This document shows positions 45,779-54,709 of a DNA stretch of 57,915 bases, piece after piece. This stretch comes from Candidatus Methylobacter titanis (lineage in GTDB: Bacteria; Pseudomonadota; Gammaproteobacteria; Methylococcales; Methylomonadaceae): NCBI GenBank assembly GCA_029946125.1, contig JAQSDX010000019.1:1-57915 (forward strand). Direction: 5' to 3'. Each line of letters starts with the position of its first letter. Positions within the stretch are counted from its first letter, which is position 1. The notes below the pieces were generated by a model. It was given only the letters and a program-made list of their open reading frames with translations, did no database searches and was not told the DNA's origin. The position numbers were made by a program, and so were the translations under genes.

Positions 45779-47311
45779 TTACAAGCGTGCATCTAGGCGC
45801 AATTCAACATCCATGCCCTCGAATTGGATATGCGGCAGTACCGAAATTTTACAATCGTACCAGCCGAGCATGCCGGGACGTTCCTGAACATCTACACTCG
45901 CTGCCTTGAACGGATAGTAGCGCAAGGTAAGATCATCCGGATTGACCACGGTGGTCACATATTGGAACATCCAGTTATTCAGGGAGTCCTTTATATAAGG
46001 CGCATCGGCACTACTGCCAATATTGTCGCGCATGATGCATTTAACATAGTGAGCGATCCGGGTAATGGATAAGGTGTAGGAAAGATTTGTCACCAATTGG
46101 GAGTTTTCAGAATCTTTGGGATCTTTGAATTTCTTGGCTTTTTTCAGTGCCTGGCAGCTGAAAAAACACGCATCGGCGGTGCCTTTGCGGTAAATCAGTG
46201 GCATAAAACCGGCATTGGCAAATTCAAGCTCGCGGTAATCGGGGATAACCATTTCTACTGGAAGTTTCATTTCCTCTTCGCCACGCATGTTGAACATATG
46301 CACCGGCAGTCCGGAAATCAAACCACCTCCTTTGGGTCCTCGAAGATATTGACACCATCCTGACGTCGTAAAGGAGCGGATCATGTTTTGTGCAAACAGG
46401 ATCGTCGCACTACCCCACAGATAATCGGCATTGTTGTCGCCGCGTACTTCCTCTTTGAAGCTGAAATTACCGCTGCCGCAGGGGTTGATATCTGGATCAT
46501 AGGGTTGACGCAGAATGTAACGGGGTAAAGTCAGGCCAATATAAGCAGCCGCTTCCGATTCCCTGAGCGCATTCCATGAGCCATATCGAGGATGGTTCAT
46601 CAGTCCTTCCAGGTCCTTGATAGCGGACAATTCTTCGATGGTTTGGCAGCCAAAGAATTTCGGGGAAACTGCGCCAATGAAAGGTGCGTGACTGGCTGAG
46701 GCAATTTTACCCATGATTTTTAGCCAGAATTCATCGCGAGGCGTATGTTCAATTTCGTATAAACCCACGATACTGCCATAAGGTTTGCCGCCGTATTGGT
46801 CATACTCGGCCAAGTAAATTTTCTTAAACAGAGCGCTACCGGTAATATCGACCGCGTTGCTGTCGAAATCATCGTACAACTCATCCTTGCTGACATCGAT
46901 AATATCGATCATCACGTCGGCCTTGAAATTGGTGGTGCGAACCAAATCGTTTAATGCACGCCAATCGGCTTCCATGCCTTTAAATTTTTCGTTATGAATA
47001 ATCTCGTTCAATTGCGCATTGACTAAGTCATCGATACGGGCGATTAAGCTTTGTACCGCACCCTTGTCAAACTTGCCTGCTTCAGAATCGATATTCATCA
47101 ACACTGCAGCCATCCCTGAAATAAAGCGATCCTCGTCACGAATATTTTCAGCAACGGTTTCCAGATTATTGGAAATCATAGGGACGGGTTCGGAAACGTC
47201 CGGATTCAGCCTCATGCTCGACAAGAAACGCTTTAGATCCAGCGCCTCATTGGTTTCAGCAGTAACGGTACTAACGGCAGTGGTAGCAGCAGGAGCGGTG
47301 TCATCAGACAT
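45779..47311 (-). CDS. tssC: type VI secretion sheath protein TssC (VipB)
   Basis: This 510-aa protein forms, with TssB, the contractile sheath. The EvpB/VC_A0108 core is clear: the I-x-x-I-D-x-L-V-N-x-Q-L-N-E-I-I-H segment, a W-R-A-L-N-D-L-V motif (about 129-136), a D-E-L-Y-D-D-F region, YGSIVGLYEIEHTP and the late YVTTVVNPDDLTLRYYPFKAA strand. It begins with a low-complexity Ala/Thr leader of about 25 residues. The gene is 19 bases after tssB. Confidence 0.95.
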   Translation of the reverse strand: MSDDTAPAATTAVSTVTAETNEALDLKRFLSSMRLNPDVSEPVPMISNNLETVAENIRDEDRFISGMAAVLMNIDSEAGKFDKGAVQSLIARIDDLVNAQLNEIIHNEKFKGMEADWRALNDLVRTTNFKADVMIDIIDVSKDELYDDFDSNAVDITGSALFKKIYLAEYDQYGGKPYGSIVGLYEIEHTPRDEFWLKIMGKIASASHAPFIGAVSPKFFGCQTIEELSAIKDLEGLMNHPRYGSWNALRESEAAAYIGLTLPRYILRQPYDPDINPCGSGNFSFKEEVRGDNNADYLWGSATILFAQNMIRSFTTSGWCQYLRGPKGGGLISGLPVHMFNMRGEEEMKLPVEMVIPDYRELEFANAGFMPLIYRKGTADACFFSCQALKKAKKFKDPKDSENSQLVTNLSYTLSITRIAHYVKCIMRDNIGSSADAPYIKDSLNNWMFQYVTTVVNPDDLTLRYYPFKAASVDVQERPGMLGWYDCKISVLPHIQFEGMDVELRLDARL

Positions 47312-47329
47312 AATAGTATTCCTAATATT

Positions 47330-47869
47330 CTAGTTGATGGAGGTTTCGGTAGATTCGTTAGTCGCTGGCAACTTGAAGCTTTCAAAGCCTTTCAAGTCGG
47401 CCAAAACTTTTTCCAGACTTTCTGGATTGCTCATTAGCTCATCCATCAATTTACGCAATTCCTTGCGGTTATCTACGTTAGAGAGCATCTCCCCAATCAA
47501 CTCTTTTAAGGCAAGCAAGCCTTTTAGCTTAGGAACATGCTGAGCTACTTGGTCGGGAGAAAAAGATTTTATCGAGTTAATGGGCAGGAATATTTGCAGG
47601 TCTTCTTCATCAGCGCCATCAATCTTGTTTTCGACGGTAAAGTTCAGGCTCATGCCCATATCTTTCATTACCTGGTCGGTGTTGGTTCCGTCCAAATTGC
47701 GTATTCGCCTTTCATCGAGATCAACGATACGGTCACTGGAAGATCCTTGCGAAAAATCACCGGTAACAAGCAGCCGCATAGGCAAGGTGATGTCTTCAGG
47801 TTGGCCATTAACTTCGGTTTTATAACGTAATGTTAATCGTGATTTGGGAATTTCGTCTTGTATTGCCAT
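47330..47869 (-). CDS. tssB: type VI secretion sheath protein TssB (VipA)
   Basis: This 179-aa protein is TssB, the small sheath subunit. It has the IPKSRLTLRYKTEV start, the P-M-R-L-L-V-T-G-D-F segment and the F-T-V-E-N-K-I strand. An I-K-S-F-S-P-D-Q-V-A motif and a C-terminal helical region follow (RKELRKLMDELM, then PESLEKVLADL). GGAG precedes its ATG by eight bases. It is the first gene of the long T6SS run and is preceded by 460 bases without a gene, so the main promoter should lie there. Confidence 0.95.
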   Translation of the reverse strand: MAIQDEIPKSRLTLRYKTEVNGQPEDITLPMRLLVTGDFSQGSSSDRIVDLDERRIRNLDGTNTDQVMKDMGMSLNFTVENKIDGADEEDLQIFLPINSIKSFSPDQVAQHVPKLKGLLALKELIGEMLSNVDNRKELRKLMDELMSNPESLEKVLADLKGFESFKLPATNESTETSIN

Positions 47870-48332
47870 TTTTTTCTCCGCAGATAACAGAAATTGTAAT
47901 TTTTACCCGATTTAGGAAGTTTTTTTACGCAGCTGATTGTAGGTGTTCAGCTTAGGTTAAGCAATCTAATTAAGTAATAATACCTATGGACTTTCAGAAA
48001 ATTATAAATTGATGTGATTGCGTCAGTAGAAACGGTTTCCTGATCGTGCCAAGAGGCATACAGGCTAGTCTATGAAATTATCCGAGAACTAACGTTTAAC
48101 TGATTCGCAACTATATATGGTGCTTTATATAGTGCTTTGAAAGATTTAAAAAAATCTCTATGTTGAAGCTTATTAATGAGGATGTTAATTCTTGTGCAGT
48201 TTTTTGGACGCGGCAAAGGACGTATTACCACGTTAATTAGGTGGGTAGGCAGTGAATGACTGTTTGAGTGAGTTTAAAATGGCACAGATGGATGGTGTGG
48301 TGTTTGACCTCTATCATTGATAGCGTCTGCGT
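47870..48332. other. 463-bp region between tssB and gspB
   Basis: No gene is supported. It lies upstream of tssB (minus) and downstream of gspB (minus). I see no clear sigma-70 or sigma-54 box. The first 120 bases next to tssB are AT-rich (for example GGTTAAGCAATCTAATTAAG near 47955-47974) and most likely hold the T6SS promoter. Confidence 0.45.
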
Positions 48333-49061
48333 TTATGGCCGCTTAATCTGGAATGTCCGGTTTTGGTAAACAACGACCAGGCTGTCGGGGCGAATTTCTT
48401 TCAGTAGCAGTGCGTCTTTTATTTGCTGTCCCGGCTTATATTTGACCATATCGATCATGACCCAGCGATCTTCGGGTTGCTGTGAATAGACGAAGACATT
48501 GATGGCGAATTTCGGTATCGTCTGGCGAAAGTCGAAAGGCAGATCGTTTAAAAAGAGCAGGTCATTTTTTACCGGTATCGGTTCAGGCGGAGCCGGTTGA
48601 ATGTCGACAGCCGTTGGTATCGGCGGTATTGCTTTGCTCGCAGTAGCGGCTTGCTTAAGGGTGTCGGCCGCCGGTTTTTTTGCGATAACCGGCTTGATCG
48701 GTAACGGAGCCGGTTCCGGTTTTTGCCCGTCAATCAATTCGGCAATAGAGCTTGCATCGGGTTTGGATTTGGGTGTCGGTGTTTCCGCTCGGAATTCAGA
48801 TGCAATCGGGGTTTCTTGTGCAGGCAGGGACTTGGAAATAAATGGCGTCTTGTCTGGCGTCGACCTTAAGTCATTTCGGATAAACCAGGCGAAGCCGCCG
48901 ATAGCCAACACATTAGCGACAATAAGGAAAACAAGAAACTTGGCCGTCTTATTGCGGTGTTGCTGCGGCTGCGGCAGAAGAATTCTATCGTTGACGGTTT
49001 CAGGCTGAAGAGCTTGTCTTTCCTGTTCCGATTTACGCAAGGCATTTAGAATAAAAGACAT
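48333..49061 (-). CDS. gspB: general secretion pathway protein B
   Basis: This 242-aa inner-membrane protein has a short cytoplasmic start (SFILNALRKSEQERQ, the GspB opening), one TM segment (about 41-61), a long Pro/Lys/Ala-rich periplasmic linker (about 65-160) and a C-terminal GspB domain (about 165-240; the NDLPFDFRQTIPKFAINVFVYS strand and RWVMIDMVKYKPGQQI). GspB works with GspA in helping the type II secretin cross peptidoglycan. It follows gspA with a 2-base gap. Confidence 0.92.
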   Translation of the reverse strand: MSFILNALRKSEQERQALQPETVNDRILLPQPQQHRNKTAKFLVFLIVANVLAIGGFAWFIRNDLRSTPDKTPFISKSLPAQETPIASEFRAETPTPKSKPDASSIAELIDGQKPEPAPLPIKPVIAKKPAADTLKQAATASKAIPPIPTAVDIQPAPPEPIPVKNDLLFLNDLPFDFRQTIPKFAINVFVYSQQPEDRWVMIDMVKYKPGQQIKDALLLKEIRPDSLVVVYQNRTFQIKRP

Positions 49062-49063
49062 GA

Positions 49064-50662
49064 TTAATCGGTTATTGCTAAGTGAGGGACATCAAGCGTA
49101 TTCGCTCTGTTGTTAAGATGAGGCAGGGTCTGGTTTCCCACTATGCCGTCTTCCGGTAATTGATGCTGATGCTGAAAATTGATCACGCGGGCAACTAACT
49201 TATCATCATAAAAACGCGGTTGTTCTACGGCTTCAGTTTTTCCGTCAATGCTATTCAACAGATGACGCAACCAGAGCACATTATCCGAGGTCTGGCCGGG
49301 ATAGATCGTTTTTTTGTCGGTGATGGTCGGCTGCTCCAGTATTAAATAATAACCGTTCCAATACTTCAACGCATCCGCTAGCGGAAAGCTCATTGCGTCT
49401 TTAAAATGAATAATGGGTTGGTTTTGCCCGAATCCGGTAAGCAAGGCATGGAACTTGTCTTCGCCTGTTAATGAGAATTCCAGAATAGCCGGATGATTAA
49501 TGGCCAGCAGATCTTTCCAGTTGGCTTTGCCTGATACGCAGCGCAGTCCCGTTGTTTCTACGTAATGACAATCCAGCTGATGATGCTCTGGGATGGGCTT
49601 GGCCCATAGCCTCAGTGCATCGATTAATGCGGTATTTAGGGAGTGCTCGGGATTATTGATCCAGTCATAAAACGGTGTTGTTTTAGCCACAGCAACGGGG
49701 GGGAATTCAGCTTTTATTTGCAAGGCAGGGTAGGGTATTGCCACATTAACCGGAGCCTGACTATTCGCTTTGGGCCAATGGTAAATGCCCGCAGCAATAC
49801 ACGCTAAAAACAGCAGGCTGAATAATGGGATCAGGTAAGACGGTTTTTTATCGGCAAACCCCAGCGTTTCATGGGCAGCATGATGAACCAGGGCGGGCGT
49901 AACAACGTAAGTATTGGTTGAGTAAGCGCCAAGCAAGGCGCGATCACAGAGAACGTTAATCACTCTAGGTATACCGGAAGAAAGTTGGTAAATTTTGCGT
50001 ATCGCGCTGTCTTTAAATATATCCGGACGACCGTTACACACCATCAGTCGATGCTGGATATATGCCCGGGTTTCATCCAGCGATAACGGCAATAAGTGAT
50101 AGCGGGCGGTAATGCGCTGATTTAACTGGCGTAAATCTTTTCGATTCAGTAATTCTTTCAATTCAGGCTGACCGACCAGAATAATTTGCAGCAATTTTGT
50201 TTTACTGGTTTCCAGGTTGGTCAACAGGCGAACTTGTTCCAGCACTTCCAGGCTTAAATTCTGCGCTTCATCGATCAGCAAAACCGTACGTCTGCCGTTG
50301 GCATGGGCGGTGAGTAGATGTTGGTTTAAACAGTCGATCAGGTTTTTTAATGATTGCCGGTTTTTGTCATAGCTAATGTCTAGCTCATCGCAGAGGGTAG
50401 CCAATAATTCGATTGCATTAAGCTTTGGATTCAATATCAGGGCAATATCGATATTTTTCGGTATTTGTTGCAATAGGCAGTGGCAAAGCGTGGTTTTGCC
50501 GGTACCCACTTCGCCGGTTAAAGCGACAAAGCCCCCGCTAAAATTAATGCCGTAAAGAAGATGAGCCAAACCCTCCTGATGGCGCGGGCTCATATAAATA
50601 AAGTGCGGATCGGTCGCGATCGAAAACGGCAATTCGCTAAAATGAAAGTAGGCTTTATACAA
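49064..50662 (-). CDS. gspA: general secretion pathway protein A (ExeA-like AAA ATPase)
   Basis: This 532-aa protein has an N-terminal AAA ATPase (Walker A GEVGTGKT at 50-57; Walker B LLIDEAQNL near 118-126), a TM segment (about 277-297) and a periplasmic part. The latter ends in a peptidoglycan-binding domain (about 455-525; NFQHQHQLPEDGIVGNQTL). It promotes secretin assembly in type II secretion. The start is TTG at 50662; the conserved YxxxFxxxxxPF opening follows at once and the next ATG lies 22 codons later, inside the domain. gspA-gspB stand alone here; the rest of the type II system is elsewhere or absent. Confidence 0.93.
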   Translation of the reverse strand: MYKAYFHFSELPFSIATDPHFIYMSPRHQEGLAHLLYGINFSGGFVALTGEVGTGKTTLCHCLLQQIPKNIDIALILNPKLNAIELLATLCDELDISYDKNRQSLKNLIDCLNQHLLTAHANGRRTVLLIDEAQNLSLEVLEQVRLLTNLETSKTKLLQIILVGQPELKELLNRKDLRQLNQRITARYHLLPLSLDETRAYIQHRLMVCNGRPDIFKDSAIRKIYQLSSGIPRVINVLCDRALLGAYSTNTYVVTPALVHHAAHETLGFADKKPSYLIPLFSLLFLACIAAGIYHWPKANSQAPVNVAIPYPALQIKAEFPPVAVAKTTPFYDWINNPEHSLNTALIDALRLWAKPIPEHHQLDCHYVETTGLRCVSGKANWKDLLAINHPAILEFSLTGEDKFHALLTGFGQNQPIIHFKDAMSFPLADALKYWNGYYLILEQPTITDKKTIYPGQTSDNVLWLRHLLNSIDGKTEAVEQPRFYDDKLVARVINFQHQHQLPEDGIVGNQTLPHLNNRANTLDVPHLAITD

Positions 50663-50777
50663 GGTGATGAAATTTTCCAGTAAAGAGAAAATGATAAATT
50701 ATTGTAACCTACAACTGAAAAGAAACGTCTATTAGGTGTTGACATCCATTGATGCCGGTGATGGCTGAGGTTCTTTG

Positions 50778-51674
50778 CTATAGAGCTTGATTAAATAACC
50801 GGCCATGTTCTTCCCTACCGGGCAACCCTAAACGTGCGCCCATTTGCAGACAACACAAAGCGCCTGCCGCACTGGCATATCGAAGCAGCGATTGCCACTC
50901 CATCCCTGCTGCCAGCGCCGCACAAAAAGCGCCATGAAATGCATCGCCGGCGCCCGTGGTATCAAGCGCAGTCAGCGGATAAGCAGACAGCGCGCCTTGC
51001 TGATTGCCGCGTTGCCAAATCAGTCCCCGCTCGCCCAGCGTGATAACGACGACGGGAGCCAGTATAGCGAGTCGGCTTAAGGCGTTGCGTTCGTCACCGG
51101 CGTACTGGTTGGCAAATTTTTCCGAACAAACCAGATAATCGACGCGATTCATCAGCGCCAAGGTGCCTTCATGCACCGAGCCTGCATCCAATACCGTGGG
51201 GATGTTGGCTTGCCTGGCTTTTTCAGCCAGCGGCAATGAGATCAAGGGTTCGTGCCCGTCGAACAATACCACCTTCGCCGGGATTTTAGTGAGGTTCAGC
51301 GCATCGGCTGATAAGGCTTGCGTGTCCCCCTTGTAATTGATCAAACAGCGCTTGCCATCGGGTTTGACTAATATCGCCGATAGCGGGGTAGGGGCGTCGC
51401 CGCGCATGACCAGCTCGGTGTTGACGCCGTAAGCATCGAATTCCTGGAGATGTTGGTCGCCGTAAAGATCGCGTCCCAAGTAACCGGCAAAGGCGGAAGT
51501 TAAACCCAGCTTGGCCACGCAAACGGCGGCATTGGCGGCTGGGCCGCCGCCGCAACTGAGCAGGCTGTCGGCCACTATTTTTTCATCGGCGTCAGGCTGT
51601 CGGCTCACCGAAAAAATCAAATCATAAGAGGCATGCCCTACGCACAGCACATCAACATCAACATTAATGGTCAT
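50778..51674 (-). CDS. PfkB/ribokinase-family sugar kinase
   Basis: This 298-aa protein has the ribokinase fold: an LCVGHASYDLIF start, the GGGPAANAAVCVAKLG signature (about 42-57; PfkB signature 1), and the late DTTGAGDAFHGAF motif (about 235-247; signature 2, with catalytic Asp). It phosphorylates a sugar or nucleoside, but the substrate cannot be told. It stands alone between gspA and the divergent cus operon, so context gives no hint. Confidence 0.9.
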   Translation of the reverse strand: MTINVDVDVLCVGHASYDLIFSVSRQPDADEKIVADSLLSCGGGPAANAAVCVAKLGLTSAFAGYLGRDLYGDQHLQEFDAYGVNTELVMRGDAPTPLSAILVKPDGKRCLINYKGDTQALSADALNLTKIPAKVVLFDGHEPLISLPLAEKARQANIPTVLDAGSVHEGTLALMNRVDYLVCSEKFANQYAGDERNALSRLAILAPVVVITLGERGLIWQRGNQQGALSAYPLTALDTTGAGDAFHGAFCAALAAGMEWQSLLRYASAAGALCCLQMGARLGLPGREEHGRLFNQAL

Positions 51675-51888
51675 GGTTTATAGTCTGTGAAATAGCTCAA
51701 TTTTGATATATAATTATTCAGGAAAGTGTAGCTGTTCTTATCTCGATAGCTATAGTACAGGTTTTCCTAGTTGATAAAACCAAGTATTTAGTCGCAGTGT
51801 GGCTAGGCTTTTTTGCCCGTACCTTGCTTGCGCCGACTCAACATAACATATCCGTTTCACGGACTTTATAACGAGTGTAGAAGGACAT
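51675..51888. other. divergent promoter region pfkB-like/cusC
   Basis: This 214-bp AT-rich stretch lies between divergent genes. AGAAGGA sits three bases before the ATG at 51889, a good ribosome-binding site. No classical CusR palindrome is apparent to me. Confidence 0.5.
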
Positions 51889-53253
51889 ATGTCACTACAA
51901 ATTATTTTCAAGCTCGTAGAATGTGCTGAAGGCAGTGAAGCGCATCAATCGCGAACGATGGGCATCCTTCGTCAGTCCATCCTACAAATTCTGATTATGC
52001 TGTTGCTTTCCGCCTGTGTATTTGCAGGTGAAGAGCCGGTAGTCAAAAGCGTATTAACCTTAAAAGCCGCGACCGAGCAGGCCGTTCAGGACAATCCCGA
52101 TCTGGCGCAAATGCAGGCCAGAGCTCAGGCGATGGCGGCTATTCCGTCGCAAATGGGGGCTTTGCCTGATCCAGAAATCAGTTTCAATGCGATGAGCCTG
52201 CCGGTTAATACCTTTAACACCCGACAGGAAGATATGACGCAACTGGGAGCGGGTATCTCGCAAGTCTTGCCTTTTCCCGGCAAATTGGCCTTGCGCGAAC
52301 AGGCGGCGGCTTTTGAAGCGGAAGCCGCATCACAAAGTGTCACCGAGGTACGCTGGCGCTTATTAAGCGAAGTTAAAACCACTTGGTGGCTGATCTTTTA
52401 TCTGGACAGAGCGATTCAGATTGTTGACAGCAACCATGCGCTGTTGCAGCAGTTTGTTCAGATTGCCCGGACTAAATACGAAGTCGGCGAAGGTTTGCAG
52501 CAAGATGTATTGCTGGCTCAACTGGAGTTATCCAAGTTACTCGATCAGCAATTGATGCTGAAGGCCTCGCGCCGCAATGCCGCCGCCAGCCTGAATGCGT
52601 TGCTGGATAAACCGGCTAACGAAGCGCTACGTTTACCGGACAAGGTTGACACACAATTGCCAAGCATCAAGCAGGAAACCCTGCTTTATCAACAGGCAGA
52701 AACGTCCAGAGCCGTACTGGAAGGCAACCGCTTAGGCATTAATGCCGCACAATCCCGTCTGGATTTGGCAAAAAAAGAGGTGCTGCCTGATTTTAACCTG
52801 GGCGCCGCCTATGGCGGTCGAGCGAATACGCCTGCCGGTGACCGGCGGGCCGACCTGTTGAGTTTGAACCTGAGCATGAATGTCCCGATTTTCGCCGCCC
52901 AAAAACAGGCCAAGGCGGTTGACCAGCGCACCAGCGAATTGATGCAGGAAAAATACGCCTTGCAGGATCAGTGGAACAAGGTTCGGTCGCAAATTTCACA
53001 AGGTTACAACGATTACCGGCGCGCCAAAGATCAGGTGGTGTTATTTGAAACCGGCATCGTGCCGCAGGCAAGACAAACCGTCGCCTCGATGCTGGCGGGT
53101 TATCGGGTCAACAAGGTCGATTTTCTGAATTTGGTGCGCAGTCAGATTACCTTGTTCGAATACGAGACCCAGTATTGGAAAGCCTTTACCGAAGCGAATC
53201 AGTCGCTGGCGCAGTTAGCTGCGGCTGTCGGCGAGGAGGAAATTTATGAATAA
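51889..53253 (+). CDS. cusC: outer-membrane efflux channel of the CusCBA copper/silver pump
   Basis: This 454-aa protein is a TolC-family outer-membrane factor, forming the exit duct of the RND pump encoded downstream. It has the family's two long repeated helical hairpins (about 55-240 and 265-445). The start is uncertain: ATG 51889 has a strong ribosome-binding site (AGAAGGA) but adds 23 residues before MGILRQSILQ (ATG 51958), where a normal signal peptide begins. Signal-peptide cleavage is probably after CVFA, with a possible lipobox (LLSAC). A palindromic repeat (51916-51985) covers the first signal-peptide codons. The stop overlaps cusB by 8 bases. Confidence 0.88.
   Translation: MSLQIIFKLVECAEGSEAHQSRTMGILRQSILQILIMLLLSACVFAGEEPVVKSVLTLKAATEQAVQDNPDLAQMQARAQAMAAIPSQMGALPDPEISFNAMSLPVNTFNTRQEDMTQLGAGISQVLPFPGKLALREQAAAFEAEAASQSVTEVRWRLLSEVKTTWWLIFYLDRAIQIVDSNHALLQQFVQIARTKYEVGEGLQQDVLLAQLELSKLLDQQLMLKASRRNAAASLNALLDKPANEALRLPDKVDTQLPSIKQETLLYQQAETSRAVLEGNRLGINAAQSRLDLAKKEVLPDFNLGAAYGGRANTPAGDRRADLLSLNLSMNVPIFAAQKQAKAVDQRTSELMQEKYALQDQWNKVRSQISQGYNDYRRAKDQVVLFETGIVPQARQTVASMLAGYRVNKVDFLNLVRSQITLFEYETQYWKAFTEANQSLAQLAAAVGEEEIYE
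51916..51985. repeat. palindromic MITE-like element overlapping the cusC 5' end
   Basis: GTAGAATGTGCTG at 51916-51928 is nearly complementary to CAGTCCATCCTAC at 51973-51985 (11 of 13), and GAAGG and CCTTC inside continue the symmetry. The GTAGGATG-type ends match the fragment near 11024. The element encodes the segment around the second ATG and the start of the signal peptide. Confidence 0.6.
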
Positions 53254-54562
53254 GCAACTGGTAATAACCGCCATTCTGATGCTGGCTTTGGGTGTCGGTG
53301 GTGGCTATTGGCTGGCTATTCCGGACGACAAGGATCATCCCCAGAGCATTGTACCGGCTGCCAGGCAGCCCTTGTTTTATCGCAACCCGATGAATCCAGC
53401 CGTCACTTCGCCTGTTCCGGCAAAAGATACGATGGGTATGGATTATGTTCCCGTCTATGCCGACGAGGCGAAAACTGACGAACCGGCAGGCACCGTTAAA
53501 ATCGACGCGGTTACCGTGCAAAATATCGGTGTGCGCACTGCTGTTGCAAAACAAAGTGTACTTTCCCATGTGGTGCGAGCCGTTGGCCGCGTAGCGTATG
53601 ATGAGGAACGTATCGTGCGTTTGCATCCCAAAACCGAAGGCTGGATTGAAACCCTGCGCGTCGATAAAACCGGGCAATGGGTCAAGAAGAATGAAGACTT
53701 ACTGAGTATTTATTCGCCGCAACTGGTGGCCAGCCAACAGGAATATATTCTAGCGCTAGACAGTCTTAAAGTGCTGGAAAAAAGCCCGATTGAAGACATC
53801 CGCCGGGGTGCCGAAGAGCTGGTCAACAGTTCCCTTCAGCGCTTGAAATTGCTGGATGTTCCGGCGCATCAACTGCACGATCTGACCCGCACCCATCACA
53901 TTAAAAAAGACCTGCATATTCATACTCCGGCAGCCGGCATTGTGATCAATATAGGTGCCCGCGAAGGGCAGTATGTGACGCCGACCACCGAGCTTTATAT
54001 GATTGCCGACTTATCCAAAGTCTGGGTATTTGCCGATATTTATGAATATGAATTGCCCTGGGTAAAAGTGGGTGATCCGGTTGACATGCAATTGGCCGGT
54101 GTGCCGGGGCGTATTTTCAACGGGCATCTGGCTTTCATTTATCCTTATGCCGAGGCGAAAACCCGAACCATCAAGGTGCGGCTGGTATTCGATAATGCCG
54201 ATTTATTGTTAAAGCCTGAACTGTTCGCCGACGTAACCATCTACGCGGCTAAACAAGTCGATGCGGTGGTGATTCCCTCCGAAGCGGTTATTCGTTCAGG
54301 CGCGCAAACCCGGGTTCTTATTGTGCGCGGTGCAGGCAAGTATGAACCGCGCAAGGTCACCACCGGCTTAGCCTCTAATGGCGATGTTGCCATTCTTTAC
54401 GGCGTAAAAGCAGGCGAAGAAGTCGTCACTTCCGCGCAGTTTCTGATCGATTCCGAATCAAGGTTGCATGAAGCCACGGCCAAAATGATGGAACCTTCGG
54501 CTCCGCAAAAGCCGGAGCCAAACCGCTTGATCATGGAACAAGGAGCGCATCAACATGACTAG
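53246..54562 (+). CDS. cusB: periplasmic adaptor of the copper/silver RND pump
   Basis: This 438-aa membrane-fusion protein joins the inner-membrane pump to the outer channel. It has an N-terminal signal anchor (about 6-24), then a heavy-metal-binding motif (YRNPMNP to MGMDYVP, about 45-70; Met49, Met63 and Met65 fit Cu/Ag chelation). Lipoyl/hairpin domains (hairpin about 145-195), a beta barrel and a C-terminal membrane-proximal domain follow. It starts inside the end of cusC and is separated from cusA by a 147-bp repeat-bearing spacer. Confidence 0.93.
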   Translation: MNKQLVITAILMLALGVGGGYWLAIPDDKDHPQSIVPAARQPLFYRNPMNPAVTSPVPAKDTMGMDYVPVYADEAKTDEPAGTVKIDAVTVQNIGVRTAVAKQSVLSHVVRAVGRVAYDEERIVRLHPKTEGWIETLRVDKTGQWVKKNEDLLSIYSPQLVASQQEYILALDSLKVLEKSPIEDIRRGAEELVNSSLQRLKLLDVPAHQLHDLTRTHHIKKDLHIHTPAAGIVINIGAREGQYVTPTTELYMIADLSKVWVFADIYEYELPWVKVGDPVDMQLAGVPGRIFNGHLAFIYPYAEAKTRTIKVRLVFDNADLLLKPELFADVTIYAAKQVDAVVIPSEAVIRSGAQTRVLIVRGAGKYEPRKVTTGLASNGDVAILYGVKAGEEVVTSAQFLIDSESRLHEATAKMMEPSAPQKPEPNRLIMEQGAHQHD

Positions 54563-54583
54563 CGCATTTAAACCTCTATGCGG

Positions 54584-54601
54584 GGGCGACTTCAGTCGCC
54601 C
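54584..54601. repeat. perfect 8-bp palindrome in the cusB-cusA spacer
   Basis: GGGCGACT (54584-54591) pairs with AGTCGCCC (54594-54601) around two bases. Further GGCGACT and AGGCGAAGTC variants at 54633-54663 look like degenerate copies, so the 147-bp spacer looks like a small REP cluster inserted in the operon. Confidence 0.7.
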
Positions 54602-54709
54602 AGTCAGTCAGCAAGCTATTGTTCAATCGGCGACTGCCAAAAGTAGGCGCTTTAGGCGAAGTCTCCCCATAATTCCAGGGCCAAATCATGGGATAGAGGG
54701 ACTATCAAC

